DNA from: Treponema sp.
GTDB lineage: Bacteria > Spirochaetota > Spirochaetia > Treponematales > Treponemataceae
Length of the DNA stretch: 40,828 nucleotides
Direction of reading: 5' to 3'
Assembly: GCA_024402635.1 (NCBI GenBank)
Contig: JAKSTJ010000023.1
Span: 1 to 40,828, forward strand
Below the pieces are notes generated by a model. The model was not told the DNA's origin. It did no database searches and worked only from the letters and a program-made list of their open reading frames with translations. The position numbers were made by a program, and so were the translations under genes. Of this stretch, positions 31,447-39,977 are shown in pieces; the stretch's first letter is position 1; the number at the start of each line of letters is the position of its first letter.

Positions 31447-33540
31447 ATGAACTTTGAAAATCAGAAAATCTATTCTGCTTTTTTTAGGGAAATCAAGACT
31501 TTTTACACTAAAGAATCCTTTGCAAAAATTCTTGGATTGGAAGATTCTGTAAAAGAATCAAAGCAACAGCATGCAGAGCGGATTTATTCAAAACTCCTTG
31601 AACAGAATGTAATTAAGTCTTGCAACAAAAAGCAGTTTAATTTGAACGAATTAAATTCAGATGATCTCAAGCAAAAGGAAGAAGATGATCCTTCTATTCT
31701 GAACAACAAAGAAAAAGGATTTTATTTTAACTTTGTAGGTGTAGTTTTTGTTGATGACTGTATTTTAAAAGTTTACCCAAAATATATTGATTTGCCTGAT
31801 GATATAGATTTTTCTGAAGCTGATAATGAAACTAAAGTCCGTATAGAAAAACACTTTTCTCAGGTTCTTCGAGTTATCAAAATACTTAGCACAATTAATC
31901 AGGATTCTAGCTTAAATCAACAGACACAGGAAAAGTATAATCACATTGGAATGCAGATTTTCCTTCTGGAAGATTATTACAGAAACGGAATCTATCAGAA
32001 TAAAGAAACTATTATTGAAACTAACGGTGAAGGTGAGATTGACTGGGACAAAACAATCAATGAAACTACAGCCATCATTAAAAATAACAAGCCATATTAT
32101 GTTGAACTTCAGACTATAAATACCAGAAGCAATGATTTTGATTATTTTAAGATGCTTCATGAAAGTATTTTATGTCAGTGCTCTCAGACATTAAGAAAAA
32201 CAGGTCTTCTTTCCTATTTAGGAATGACTCCCTGTGAATTAAACGGAATGCCTTTATCTTCTTTTGGGGATGTAAATTATATTAAATACAGACTCCAGCA
32301 GGAAATCAGGACTCAATTCGTTACAAAAAAAAGAAATCAGCTTGTATCACTTTTAACTTACATAACGGAAACAACTGGTTATAAATCATCTAATTCATTT
32401 AAATTATTTGGAACTAACAGTTTTGAACATATCTGGGAATCTGTCTGCAAATCTGTTTTTGATGATTTGTATCTGAATAAACATAGATTAAGAAATTCTC
32501 AATTGAAGGATTCTCCAAAAATATCTGCCTTAATAAAAAATGAAATAATCAAAAGTATTTCTAAAGATGATAGAGATATTTCTGATAATGAAACATTTAA
32601 ATCAATGATAGAAAATTCAAGCTGGACTATTGATAACGACCTTTATACTCCTTCTGGCAATCTTACTCCTGATATTATTTCAATTGATGAACAGCAGAAT
32701 TTCTACATTCTTGATGCTAAATATTACATTATTAAAACTAACAAAGATGCAAAATCTATTGAAAACCAGCCAGGCATTCAAGATGTATTGAAACAATTTG
32801 CCTATGAGAAAGCCTATTCTTCTTTTTTGAGAGATTTTAGATTTTTCAATACAGTAAACGCTTTCATAGTTCCTTCGTTATTTTCAAAGTGGAAAGAAGA
32901 GGAAAATAAAATAACTTTTCAAAAGGGGTTTGTTACATACAATTTGATGCAGAAATCTGCTTATGAACATTTGGGACCAATTCAAGTTCTTGAAATTGTT
33001 CCTGATTTTATTTTTGATAAATTTCTAAAATCAGAAGTTTGTATTAATGCTCTTACCAAAGTATTAGAAGATAAAAAATTGCTGAATCATATCAACAGAT
33101 TTACTAATCCTGATGGTTGGGACAAAGGTTTGACGTTAGCTGGATTCATGCGAAAAAAATATGTTGATAAAATAAGAGACGGCATGGATATTTACTTCTT
33201 TTTTTACGAAATATTTAATCATGGTGAACTTCAAATTCATCCAGAAATTTTACGATGCAATAAATTTATTGGATATGACGAGGAAAGTCCTATAAAACGA
33301 AAAGTTGTCGGAGAATTAATTCCTGAAATTCAAAAAGTAAATGTTTTGGATTTATCAAAAATGATTAAAGAAAGTGGCATATCTGATTATCAGAACACTC
33401 ATGAAAGCTATTACTGCATGAAAGTTCAGAATGTAAAGGTTGAAGAAATGTCTGATAAGGAATTTGACGAGCTTATGGAGAAAATCAATCAGTCTCGTGG
33501 AAACTTTCTATTATCGAAATATTCTCCAAAAGTTATATAA
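31447..33540 (+). CDS. LlaJI/McrC-like restriction endonuclease subunit
   Basis: A 697-residue nuclease partner of the McrB-like motor. The central part matches LlaJI-family proteins (GFYFNFVGVVFVDDCILKVYPKYI, then FEHIWESVCKSVFDDLY). The PD-(D/E)xK site is LTPDIISIDEQQNFYILDAKYY (about residues 405-428) with Asp, Asp and Lys. About 140 residues beyond the nuclease core (from ~560, FTNPDGWDKGLTLAGFMRKKY to the end) are an extra domain I cannot name. The gene begins 2 bases after the McrB stop and ends 6 bases before vsr, so the three are co-translated. Confidence 0.88.
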   Translation: MNFENQKIYSAFFREIKTFYTKESFAKILGLEDSVKESKQQHAERIYSKLLEQNVIKSCNKKQFNLNELNSDDLKQKEEDDPSILNNKEKGFYFNFVGVVFVDDCILKVYPKYIDLPDDIDFSEADNETKVRIEKHFSQVLRVIKILSTINQDSSLNQQTQEKYNHIGMQIFLLEDYYRNGIYQNKETIIETNGEGEIDWDKTINETTAIIKNNKPYYVELQTINTRSNDFDYFKMLHESILCQCSQTLRKTGLLSYLGMTPCELNGMPLSSFGDVNYIKYRLQQEIRTQFVTKKRNQLVSLLTYITETTGYKSSNSFKLFGTNSFEHIWESVCKSVFDDLYLNKHRLRNSQLKDSPKISALIKNEIIKSISKDDRDISDNETFKSMIENSSWTIDNDLYTPSGNLTPDIISIDEQQNFYILDAKYYIIKTNKDAKSIENQPGIQDVLKQFAYEKAYSSFLRDFRFFNTVNAFIVPSLFSKWKEEENKITFQKGFVTYNLMQKSAYEHLGPIQVLEIVPDFIFDKFLKSEVCINALTKVLEDKKLLNHINRFTNPDGWDKGLTLAGFMRKKYVDKIRDGMDIYFFFYEIFNHGELQIHPEILRCNKFIGYDEESPIKRKVVGELIPEIQKVNVLDLSKMIKESGISDYQNTHESYYCMKVQNVKVEEMSDKEFDELMEKINQSRGNFLLSKYSPKVI

Positions 33541-33546
33541 AAAATT

Positions 33547-34032
33547 ATGGACATACTTTCTCCAGAATCTCGCCATAAAAATATGTCTCATATTCGTTCC
33601 AAGAATACAAAACCTGAAAAACAAATTCGTTCAGCACTTTTTAAAGCAGGCTTTAGATATCGTATTTGCGACAAACGTTATCCTGGTAAACCTGATCTTG
33701 TATTTCCAAAATACTATGCAGTAATTTTTATAAATGGTTGTTTTTGGCATGCTCATGAAAGATGCAAATATTTTGTTTTCCCAAAATCAAATCACGATTT
33801 CTGGCAAAAGAAGTTTACAAGAAACAAAGAGCGCGATGCTGAAAATATAAGATACTTTCATGAACAATGCTGGCGTGTATGTATTGTATGGGAATGCGCC
33901 ATCAGAGGTAAAGATTCAAAACAAAAAATTGAAAAAATAACAGATCAGATAATTCAATGGTTAGATGAATCTTCTGATTCTTATTTGGAACTGAGGGGAC
34001 TTGAACGCCTTACCGCTACAATGCCATTGTAG
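33547..34032 (+). CDS. vsr: Vsr (very short patch repair) endonuclease
   Basis: A 161-residue T:G mismatch nickase that repairs deaminated 5-methylcytosine beside a Dcm-type methylase. Family marks: MSHIRSKNTKPE, RICDKRYPGKPDLVFPKYYAVIFINGCFWHAHERC, FWQKKFTRNKERD and WRVCIVWECA. The catalytic Asp (GKPDLVF) and His (FWHAH) are present. The last ~15 codons (LELRGLERLTATMPL) are not family sequence: they are the antisense reading of the degenerate tRNA-Ala at 33986-34059, which also supplies the stop codon. The original C-terminus was evidently cut by recombination at the tRNA, though the catalytic core is whole. Last gene of the restriction operon. Confidence 0.92.
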   Translation: MDILSPESRHKNMSHIRSKNTKPEKQIRSALFKAGFRYRICDKRYPGKPDLVFPKYYAVIFINGCFWHAHERCKYFVFPKSNHDFWQKKFTRNKERDAENIRYFHEQCWRVCIVWECAIRGKDSKQKIEKITDQIIQWLDESSDSYLELRGLERLTATMPL

Positions 34033-34059
34033 CGCTCTAGCCAGGTGAGCTACAGCCCC
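33986..34059 (-). tRNA. Degenerate tRNA-Ala(GGC) copy
   Basis: A 74-base minus-strand match to the intact tRNA-Ala at 38777-38850, with about three differences. One puts a C-C mismatch in the T stem (AGGCG against CCCCT) and one gives a G-T pair in the acceptor. The anticodon arm CTACA-ATGGCAT-TGTAG is unchanged. It overlaps the 3' end of vsr in antisense. Probably an attachment-site copy rather than a working tRNA gene. Confidence 0.75.
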
Positions 34060-34109
34060 GATATGTATTTCCATGTTAGTAAATTTTGCGAAATTACATA
34101 ATTTTTTTC

Positions 34110-34180
34110 CGATTTATTAGCCGGGCGTTGCGGACCGGAGTTTGAAGTTTGCTGAAAGGGGTGGCTCCTGCAGTACCACA
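34110..34180. repeat. GC-rich intergenic repeat fragment
   Basis: Contains GGGCGTTGCGGACCGG, whose core in reverse complement also occurs at about 124-134. It is much richer in GC than the flanking genes and has no reading frame of note, so it probably belongs to the same dispersed family. Confidence 0.45.
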
Positions 34181-34215
34181 AAATCTATATAATTATCTCG
34201 AGGCTTAGAATTATT

Positions 34216-34614
34216 ATGAAACAAGTAACAGTATTCGGCGCAATTATCTTGCGTGAAAATAATGGAATAAAAGAAATCTTTGCAACTCAGCGCGGTTATG
34301 GTGACTTCAAAGGTGGATGGGAAATTCCTGGCGGAAAGCTGGAACCTGGTGAAACCCCTGAACAGTGTATTGTACGAGAAATCAAAGAAGAATTAGCAAC
34401 AGAAGTAAAAGCTGAAAAAATCCTAGGCGTTGTAGATTATGATTATCCTACATTCCATCTGACAATGCATTGTATTTTATGCACAATTGTTTCTGGTGAT
34501 TTGGAACTCTTGGAACATGAAGCGGCTAAGTGGGTAAATAAGGAAACATTGCATTCAGTAGATTGGTTGCCAGCAGATCAGTTGATATTGGATAAGATTG
34601 AAGAAATTTTGTAA
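34216..34614 (+). CDS. NUDIX hydrolase (MutT-like)
   Basis: A 132-residue (deoxy)nucleoside diphosphatase. The Nudix box GGKLEPGETPEQCIVREIKEEL fits GX5EX7REUXEEXGU except for the last Gly, and the flanking VTVFGAIILRENNGIKEIFATQRG and GGWEIPGG match MutT/CTP pyrophosphohydrolase-like members. Likely substrates are oxidised or non-canonical dNTPs such as 8-oxo-dGTP. The ATG lacks a clear ribosome binding site; a TATAAT-like box lies at about 34185. It is the first gene inside the tRNA-Ala-bounded segment, 71 bases before the helicase. Confidence 0.9.
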   Translation: MKQVTVFGAIILRENNGIKEIFATQRGYGDFKGGWEIPGGKLEPGETPEQCIVREIKEELATEVKAEKILGVVDYDYPTFHLTMHCILCTIVSGDLELLEHEAAKWVNKETLHSVDWLPADQLILDKIEEIL

Positions 34615-34685
34615 TTTTCCATATAAATAAAATCACTCTAAACAATACAATTATATTAGTGGTATAATATATGTATTAGATTAAA

Positions 34686-37600
34686 ATGTCTTTATTTGAT
34701 AAATTATTTAATAATCAAAAAACGAATAATTCTCAAACAGATAACAACAATGAGTCATGTTTTATCAATTTATTAGATACATTTATAAATGATTTAAAAA
34801 CATCAGATTCTTATATTGCGCGTAGTGATTATAATAAATTTATAAGTTCTAATTCCAAAGAACTTGAATATTTAAGAAATTTACAAAATGACAAATTACT
34901 TGATAACTATTGTAAACAGCATGGTTATAAAGTCGCTAAAGTTAATCAATTATTAAATGATTGCTCAGCTCTCAAAGACATTATTTCCGAACATAATACT
35001 GCATTTATTCAGAAAAAGTTGATTGATGAAAAGGATTATCTAGACAATATTCTTACAGATGTAGATCCTGTAATCAAACTTGATGAAGACCAACGAAAAG
35101 TTATTCTAACTGATGAAGATTATTGTTTAGTAATAGCAGGTGCTGGTGCTGGAAAAACAACAACCGTAGCAGCAAAAGTAAAGTATCTTGTTGAAAAACA
35201 AAACATTAAACCTGAAGAAATACTTGTTGTTTCTTTTACTAATAAGGCTGTTGAGGAACTTAAAGATAAAATTCAAAAACAACTCCACATAGATTGTCCA
35301 ATAACTACATTCCATGCTTCAGGAAATGCAATTCTTCATAAGCAAAATGATGAAAAACTAAATATTGTTCAAAATGAAAAATTATATTATGTCCTAGAAG
35401 ATTATTTTAACGAAACAGTTTTAACAAATGAAAAACTTGTTGATGATTTAGTTACGTTCTTTGCCTCTTATTGTGATGCTCCTGCTGATGAAATTGTTGA
35501 TAAAGCAATACTTTTTAATAAAATCGCTTCTTCATCGTTTACAACTCTTAAAAGTGAACTAGGAGAATATGAGAAAAAAATAATTCCTTCTGGTGATAAA
35601 AAATATGTCACAATTCAGAATGAACAATTACGTTCAAATGAAGAAGTTCAAATAGCAAACTTTCTATACCTGAATAATATCGATTATGAATATGAACCAA
35701 AATACAAATATAATATTCAAGGTTCTACAAAACCATATACCCCAGATTTTATTATTCATCAAGGAGATAAAGAAGTTTACATTGAACACTTCGGGGTTAC
35801 GGAAGATGGATACAATAATCGATATAACTCTGAAGAACTTGCAAGATATAACAAAGCCATGCGAGATAAAGTTGCCTTGCATAAGGCACATGGAACACCA
35901 CTAATTTGTACATGTTCGAAATATAAAGATGGAAGGGAATTAACAGAACATTTAAAAGAAAAACTTGAAGAATTTGGATTTATATTAACCCCTAAAGATA
36001 ATAAAGAAGTAATGAAAAAAATCTCTGATCAAGATGGAAGTCGTTACGTAAGAAAACTTATTAATCTTGTTGATCGCTTTATTGGCAATTTCAAAACAAA
36101 TGGATATCCTGTTCAACAATTTGATGATTGGCAAGTTTCAGCAAATAATGTTCGAACAAGATTATTTTTACGAATATGTAAAGAATGTTATTTGGAATAT
36201 GAACGTTATTTAAACAAAAATAATGCTATAGATTTTTCTGATATGATCAACAAATCTGCAGCTTTACTCAAAGAGTCTGAATCTGTAAGAAGCCAAATAA
36301 AATTCAAATATATTATTGTTGATGAATATCAAGATATTTCACGTCAAAGATTTGATCTAGTTGAAGCTCTACATGCTAATTCTGCGGCAAAAATTATTGC
36401 TGTCGGTGATGATTGGCAATCCATTTATGCATTCAGTGGTTCAGATATTACTCTTTTTACAAAATTCTCAGAAATTATGGGGTATGCAGAGTTACTTTCA
36501 ATTACAAAAACTTATCGTAACTCTCAGGAAGTAATTGATATTGCAGGGAATTTTATTCAGAAAAATTCTTCTCAGATTAAAAAACATTTACAATCACCCA
36601 AAACAATTGATGATCCGGTTATTATTTATACATATGATTCAAAATTAAAAGAAAGAGGAGCATCCGCCAGAAGTGGAGCCATTTATAATTTAGCCAAAGC
36701 TGTTGAAACTGCAATTGAGCAAATTATAGCTTATGATAAAGAAACTGAAAGAAAATCATCTTCCATTCTTTTACTTGGGCGTTTTGGATTTGATGGAAAA
36801 AATTTGGAACGCTCTGGCTTATTTGAATATAAAGATTTTGGTAGCAAGGTAAAATGTATCAAATACCCAAAACTAAATATTACATTTATGACTGCTCATG
36901 CATCTAAAGGTCTCGGATACGATAATGTAATCGTTATAAATGGAAAAAATGAAACTTACGGTTTCCCTTCAAAAATAGAAGATGATCCAGTTCTTAACTA
37001 TGTAATAAAACGAGATAATACAATTGAAGCTGCAGAAGAAAGAAGATTATTTTATGTTGCAATGACAAGAACTAAGAATAGAGTATATTTTGTTGCTCCT
37101 GAAGAAAATCCTTCTGAATTCCTGCTAGAAATCAAAAATGATTACAAAAATGTTGTTCTAAAGGGTGACTGGAACGAAGAAGTATCTACAGAAAGTAAGT
37201 TCAAAAAAGCCTGCCCTATATGTGGCTATCCACTTCAGCACAAATATAAAGAAGCTTATGGCCTTCATTTGTGGATTTGTACAAATGAACCAGAAATTTG
37301 TGATTTTATGACTAACAAATTAGATGCTGGAAAATTATCAATAATGAAGTGTCCTGATTGCGAAGGATATTTAATTGCAAAATCAAGTGATTCCAAGAAC
37401 TTCTTCTTAGCTTGTACAAATTACACAAGGGATGGAAAAGGATGTAATACTAAAATCTGGAAACGTGATTATTATATGCAAATGGGATATAAACCAGAAC
37501 AGGAAGATTCTACAAATGAATCTAATAACGAGAAAATAGAAGAAAGGACCGAAGCTTTTTGTATAAAGTGCGGAACTCCAATTCCATATGCAAAAAACAA

Positions 37601-37736
37601 ATATTTATGTCGAAGTTGTTTTATGGAATCAAAAAATATCATTGCCCCCACATTTGATTTTTGTAATAAATGTGGTAAAAAAAGAGGCAATATTAAATTC
37701 AATTACCCCATCTGTACATTCTGTGATCGTAAATAG
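34686..37736 (+). CDS. UvrD/HelD-type SF1 helicase with nuclease-like insert and C-terminal Zn ribbons
   Basis: A 1016-residue predicted DNA helicase-nuclease. Motor: AGAGAGKTTT (Walker A, about 151-158), SFTNKAVEELK, IIVDEYQDIS (about 544), VGDDWQSIYAFSGSD, TYRNS, TAHASKGLGYDNVIV and YVAMTRTKNRVYF. Between the first motifs and the DEYQD block an insert reads IDYEYEPKYKY...YTPDFIIHQGDKEVYIEHFG (about 330-370), a PD-(D/E)xK-like nuclease pattern. Three or four Zn-ribbon modules close the protein (CPICGYPL, CPDCEGYL, CIKCGTPI, CNKCGKKR), like topoisomerase-type DNA-binding ribbons. It converges with the HNH gene, with only 3 bases between stop codons. A TATAAT box is at 34663-34668. Confidence 0.85.
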   Translation: MSLFDKLFNNQKTNNSQTDNNNESCFINLLDTFINDLKTSDSYIARSDYNKFISSNSKELEYLRNLQNDKLLDNYCKQHGYKVAKVNQLLNDCSALKDIISEHNTAFIQKKLIDEKDYLDNILTDVDPVIKLDEDQRKVILTDEDYCLVIAGAGAGKTTTVAAKVKYLVEKQNIKPEEILVVSFTNKAVEELKDKIQKQLHIDCPITTFHASGNAILHKQNDEKLNIVQNEKLYYVLEDYFNETVLTNEKLVDDLVTFFASYCDAPADEIVDKAILFNKIASSSFTTLKSELGEYEKKIIPSGDKKYVTIQNEQLRSNEEVQIANFLYLNNIDYEYEPKYKYNIQGSTKPYTPDFIIHQGDKEVYIEHFGVTEDGYNNRYNSEELARYNKAMRDKVALHKAHGTPLICTCSKYKDGRELTEHLKEKLEEFGFILTPKDNKEVMKKISDQDGSRYVRKLINLVDRFIGNFKTNGYPVQQFDDWQVSANNVRTRLFLRICKECYLEYERYLNKNNAIDFSDMINKSAALLKESESVRSQIKFKYIIVDEYQDISRQRFDLVEALHANSAAKIIAVGDDWQSIYAFSGSDITLFTKFSEIMGYAELLSITKTYRNSQEVIDIAGNFIQKNSSQIKKHLQSPKTIDDPVIIYTYDSKLKERGASARSGAIYNLAKAVETAIEQIIAYDKETERKSSSILLLGRFGFDGKNLERSGLFEYKDFGSKVKCIKYPKLNITFMTAHASKGLGYDNVIVINGKNETYGFPSKIEDDPVLNYVIKRDNTIEAAEERRLFYVAMTRTKNRVYFVAPEENPSEFLLEIKNDYKNVVLKGDWNEEVSTESKFKKACPICGYPLQHKYKEAYGLHLWICTNEPEICDFMTNKLDAGKLSIMKCPDCEGYLIAKSSDSKNFFLACTNYTRDGKGCNTKIWKRDYYMQMGYKPEQEDSTNESNNEKIEERTEAFCIKCGTPIPYAKNKYLCRSCFMESKNIIAPTFDFCNKCGKKRGNIKFNYPICTFCDRK

Positions 37737-37739
37737 TAA

Positions 37740-38768
37740 TCACGCCTTCCATCCATACTCAAATCCATTGAACACAGCCGAGTGTTGCATCTCAATCAAT
37801 TTTGAGTATGAATAAGTCTTAAAATCCTGACGAACTATTGGTAAATCAATATTACACAACTTTGAATTACGTTCTTTCAATGTTGTAAAATATCCTTCAT
37901 CAGGAACTATATTACTCTTTGCACTATTACAATGAGGACATGCTAAAACGAAATTCCAGAGTTTATCATCCTTCACAAATGACCAAGGAATAAAATGATC
38001 TACTGGACTTGCTTTATCACTATCATCGTGGAGTGGTTTTCCACAATAAAAACATCGGGTTTGATTAAACTCAATTAATACTTTTCTATAAGGATTCAGA
38101 TTCTGACGTTCTGTGGATGCATCAAGTTTGTTTGCTAATGCATAAGAATCTTCCTCCAGATTTGCTTTTTCAAGATATTTAATCCATTCGTAGTAATTCT
38201 GCTTTTCAAACACTGATTTATATTTTACAAGAGCAGCATAAACATCAGGATTTAATATAATTCCTTCACTTTTGTCCTTCTTATTGAAATGATAGAACTG
38301 ATCATCTGTATCACCACAAAATGCAGAAACAACATATTTCATCATCTGGGCTTTTATTTTTTTTGTGATTTCTAGCTGCAAATCAGAACGTAAACTTTCA
38401 AAAGGGAAGATACTCAACTTTTCTGAATAATTGAATTTATATTTTTCACAAAAGGCAAAAAGTTCTTTTTCTACACTTGTATATTCGTGTTGTGAAGTTT
38501 TTATTTCCTGACGGAGATGATAATTTAAGACAAGATTCCAATATATTTCTGTAAATCGAGATGCAAGATTATCATAAGTCAGAAGTTTAGAATTAATATC
38601 AACGTTGAATACATTATCAATAATCGATTTGAAGAATGCATATTTATAGGTTGTTGTATGACGAGAATTTCCAGACAATGCTCTATTAACCAATGCAATT
38701 ACATCAGCTTCTGTAAGAGGATGAAATGGAACTGTATTACTTTCAGAATCCCAACGTGTTACAGACAT
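37740..38768 (-). CDS. HNH endonuclease
   Basis: A 342-residue protein. The C-terminal third holds an HNH nuclease: CFYCGKPLHDDSDKASPVDHFIPWSF, then NFVLACPHCNSAKSN, with the Zn-binding Cys pairs, the catalytic DH and the Asn. The N-terminal ~210 residues are helical and unlike any domain I know; they may recognise a partner or DNA feature. No methylase adjoins it. It starts 9 bases downstream of the tRNA-Ala on the same strand and ends 3 bases from the helicase stop on the other strand. With the helicase it may form a two-gene defence pair, but the opposite orientation means they are not one operon. Confidence 0.85.
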   Translation of the reverse strand: MSVTRWDSESNTVPFHPLTEADVIALVNRALSGNSRHTTTYKYAFFKSIIDNVFNVDINSKLLTYDNLASRFTEIYWNLVLNYHLRQEIKTSQHEYTSVEKELFAFCEKYKFNYSEKLSIFPFESLRSDLQLEITKKIKAQMMKYVVSAFCGDTDDQFYHFNKKDKSEGIILNPDVYAALVKYKSVFEKQNYYEWIKYLEKANLEEDSYALANKLDASTERQNLNPYRKVLIEFNQTRCFYCGKPLHDDSDKASPVDHFIPWSFVKDDKLWNFVLACPHCNSAKSNIVPDEGYFTTLKERNSKLCNIDLPIVRQDFKTYSYSKLIEMQHSAVFNGFEYGWKA

Positions 38769-38776
38769 ATTGTTTT

Positions 38777-38850
38777 TGGAGCTGAGGGGACTTGAACCCC
38801 TTACCTCTACAATGCCATTGTAGCGCTCTAGCCAGGTGAGCTACAGCCCC
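38777..38850 (-). tRNA. tRNA-Ala (GGC)
   Basis: An intact 74-nt cloverleaf: acceptor GGGGCTG/CAGCTCC (one G-T pair), D stem GCTC/GAGC, anticodon arm CTACA-ATGGCAT-TGTAG (anticodon GGC, alanine), T arm AGGGG-TTCAAGT-CCCCT. The terminal CCA is not encoded. It lies 14 bases after the stop codon of the cyclase-like gene and has no clear promoter of its own in that gap. Confidence 0.93.
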
Positions 38851-38864
38851 GATTAGTATTTTTA

Positions 38865-39977
38865 TTAGCTTTGTTTCTTTAGTAAATTTCTTACATCATT
38901 TGTAGTATCGACTGATATTGAATCACCTTTTTCTGGATTAACAGCGTTCAACTTATTTACAAAATTTATAAAATCAAGCAGTTTTACATGTTCAGCTGGA
39001 ATCTCTTCTCCATCATCACAAAAGTACGGTATCACAATATTCGTTATCGATTCGTTTAATTCACTAATAATATCAATTATATTATCTTGAATTATAATAT
39101 ATTCTGTTTTATCACCTGATAATGCTCTATCAAAATTTTTTAATAAATGATTCTCTTCTCTATCCCAAAAATTATAAAGTTTATAATATAATTCCTTACT
39201 CTTATTATAAGTATCTGGCAATTGAAGCCACAAAACAGGGTATTTTTTATCGTTCCAAACACCTTTAAGTGGTTCCCAACCTACATTGTAGACCTTAAAT
39301 TCTTCAATCTCTGAATCAACAAGTTTTTTACCCAATAACAAATATGCAAGTTCTAAACTTATTACAATTATTCCTGGATAAGTATTTTTTCCAATTCTAA
39401 AACCTATATCCATTTCAGGCCCAATGTAATCAATATGAGGATAAGGAAAATTACTAAATGTTCCATTACCATTTTTCATAAATAAACTAGGAATAGGGGT
39501 CTCTATTATTCTATTTCTAACAGGAAATCCAGCTGTCCATGCCGATCCTTTTAATCGAATAAGTTTGGTTTCTTTGTATTTGCAATCAATAGAGCGTAAA
39601 GCTTTATAAAATGCCAAAGTATATAAATAAACATCTTTGTGTCTAGTGACATCAAAACAATATATCAACTCATCTCCAGCAAATTTCCATGGATATACTT
39701 CTTCATCTGATTCTAAATACTTAAAAAATTCTGTATTAAAATCCAAAAATAAATCTGTAATTATTTTAGACCAATCTTGATATATTATTAAATCCTTGTT
39801 TAATTGAAAGATTCTTTTTTCACTTATTTTTTTTTTCGGATCTCTGATAAGCTTATTAATTATATTAGATTCAGATGTACATCTTTCAAGAATAGTAGAA
39901 TAATTATGGGCCCCTTTTAATTTTGTTGATCCAAAAATATCTACAGATAAAAAAAGTTTTATTTCAGATTTACTCAT
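38865..39977 (-). CDS. Class III nucleotide-cyclase-like protein (Pycsar-like)
   Basis: A 370-residue soluble protein. The cyclase homology domain is clear: LFLSVDIFGSTKLK with metal-binding Asp13, PWKFAGDELIYCF with Asp102/Glu103, LKGSAWTAGFPVRN, and DYIGPEMDIGFRIG. This layout, with GST after the first Asp and a GDE second motif, is the one I associate with PycC pyrimidine cyclases of Pycsar anti-phage systems, which make cCMP or cUMP. The remaining ~150 residues are helical. ATG 39977 is chosen because it overlaps the ImmA stop by 8 bases and the conserved domain starts at once; an upstream in-frame start at 40025 would lie inside the ImmA gene. No TM or TIR effector, the usual Pycsar partner, adjoins it. 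Confidence 0.75.
   Translation of the reverse strand: MSKSEIKLFLSVDIFGSTKLKGAHNYSTILERCTSESNIINKLIRDPKKKISEKRIFQLNKDLIIYQDWSKIITDLFLDFNTEFFKYLESDEEVYPWKFAGDELIYCFDVTRHKDVYLYTLAFYKALRSIDCKYKETKLIRLKGSAWTAGFPVRNRIIETPIPSLFMKNGNGTFSNFPYPHIDYIGPEMDIGFRIGKNTYPGIIVISLELAYLLLGKKLVDSEIEEFKVYNVGWEPLKGVWNDKKYPVLWLQLPDTYNKSKELYYKLYNFWDREENHLLKNFDRALSGDKTEYIIIQDNIIDIISELNESITNIVIPYFCDDGEEIPAEHVKLLDFINFVNKLNAVNPEKGDSISVDTTNDVRNLLKKQS

Larger units (their letters stand above)
33986..38850. mobile_element. Segment between two tRNA-Ala copies
   Basis: A 74-bp near-identical direct repeat, a whole tRNA-Ala at each end with some similarity in the flanks, encloses a NUDIX gene, a large helicase and an HNH endonuclease. 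No integrase is present. The pattern suggests a genomic island integrated at the tRNA 3' end or left by recombination between tRNA copies. Two ordinary tandem tRNA genes separated by insertions are the alternative. Confidence 0.5.
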
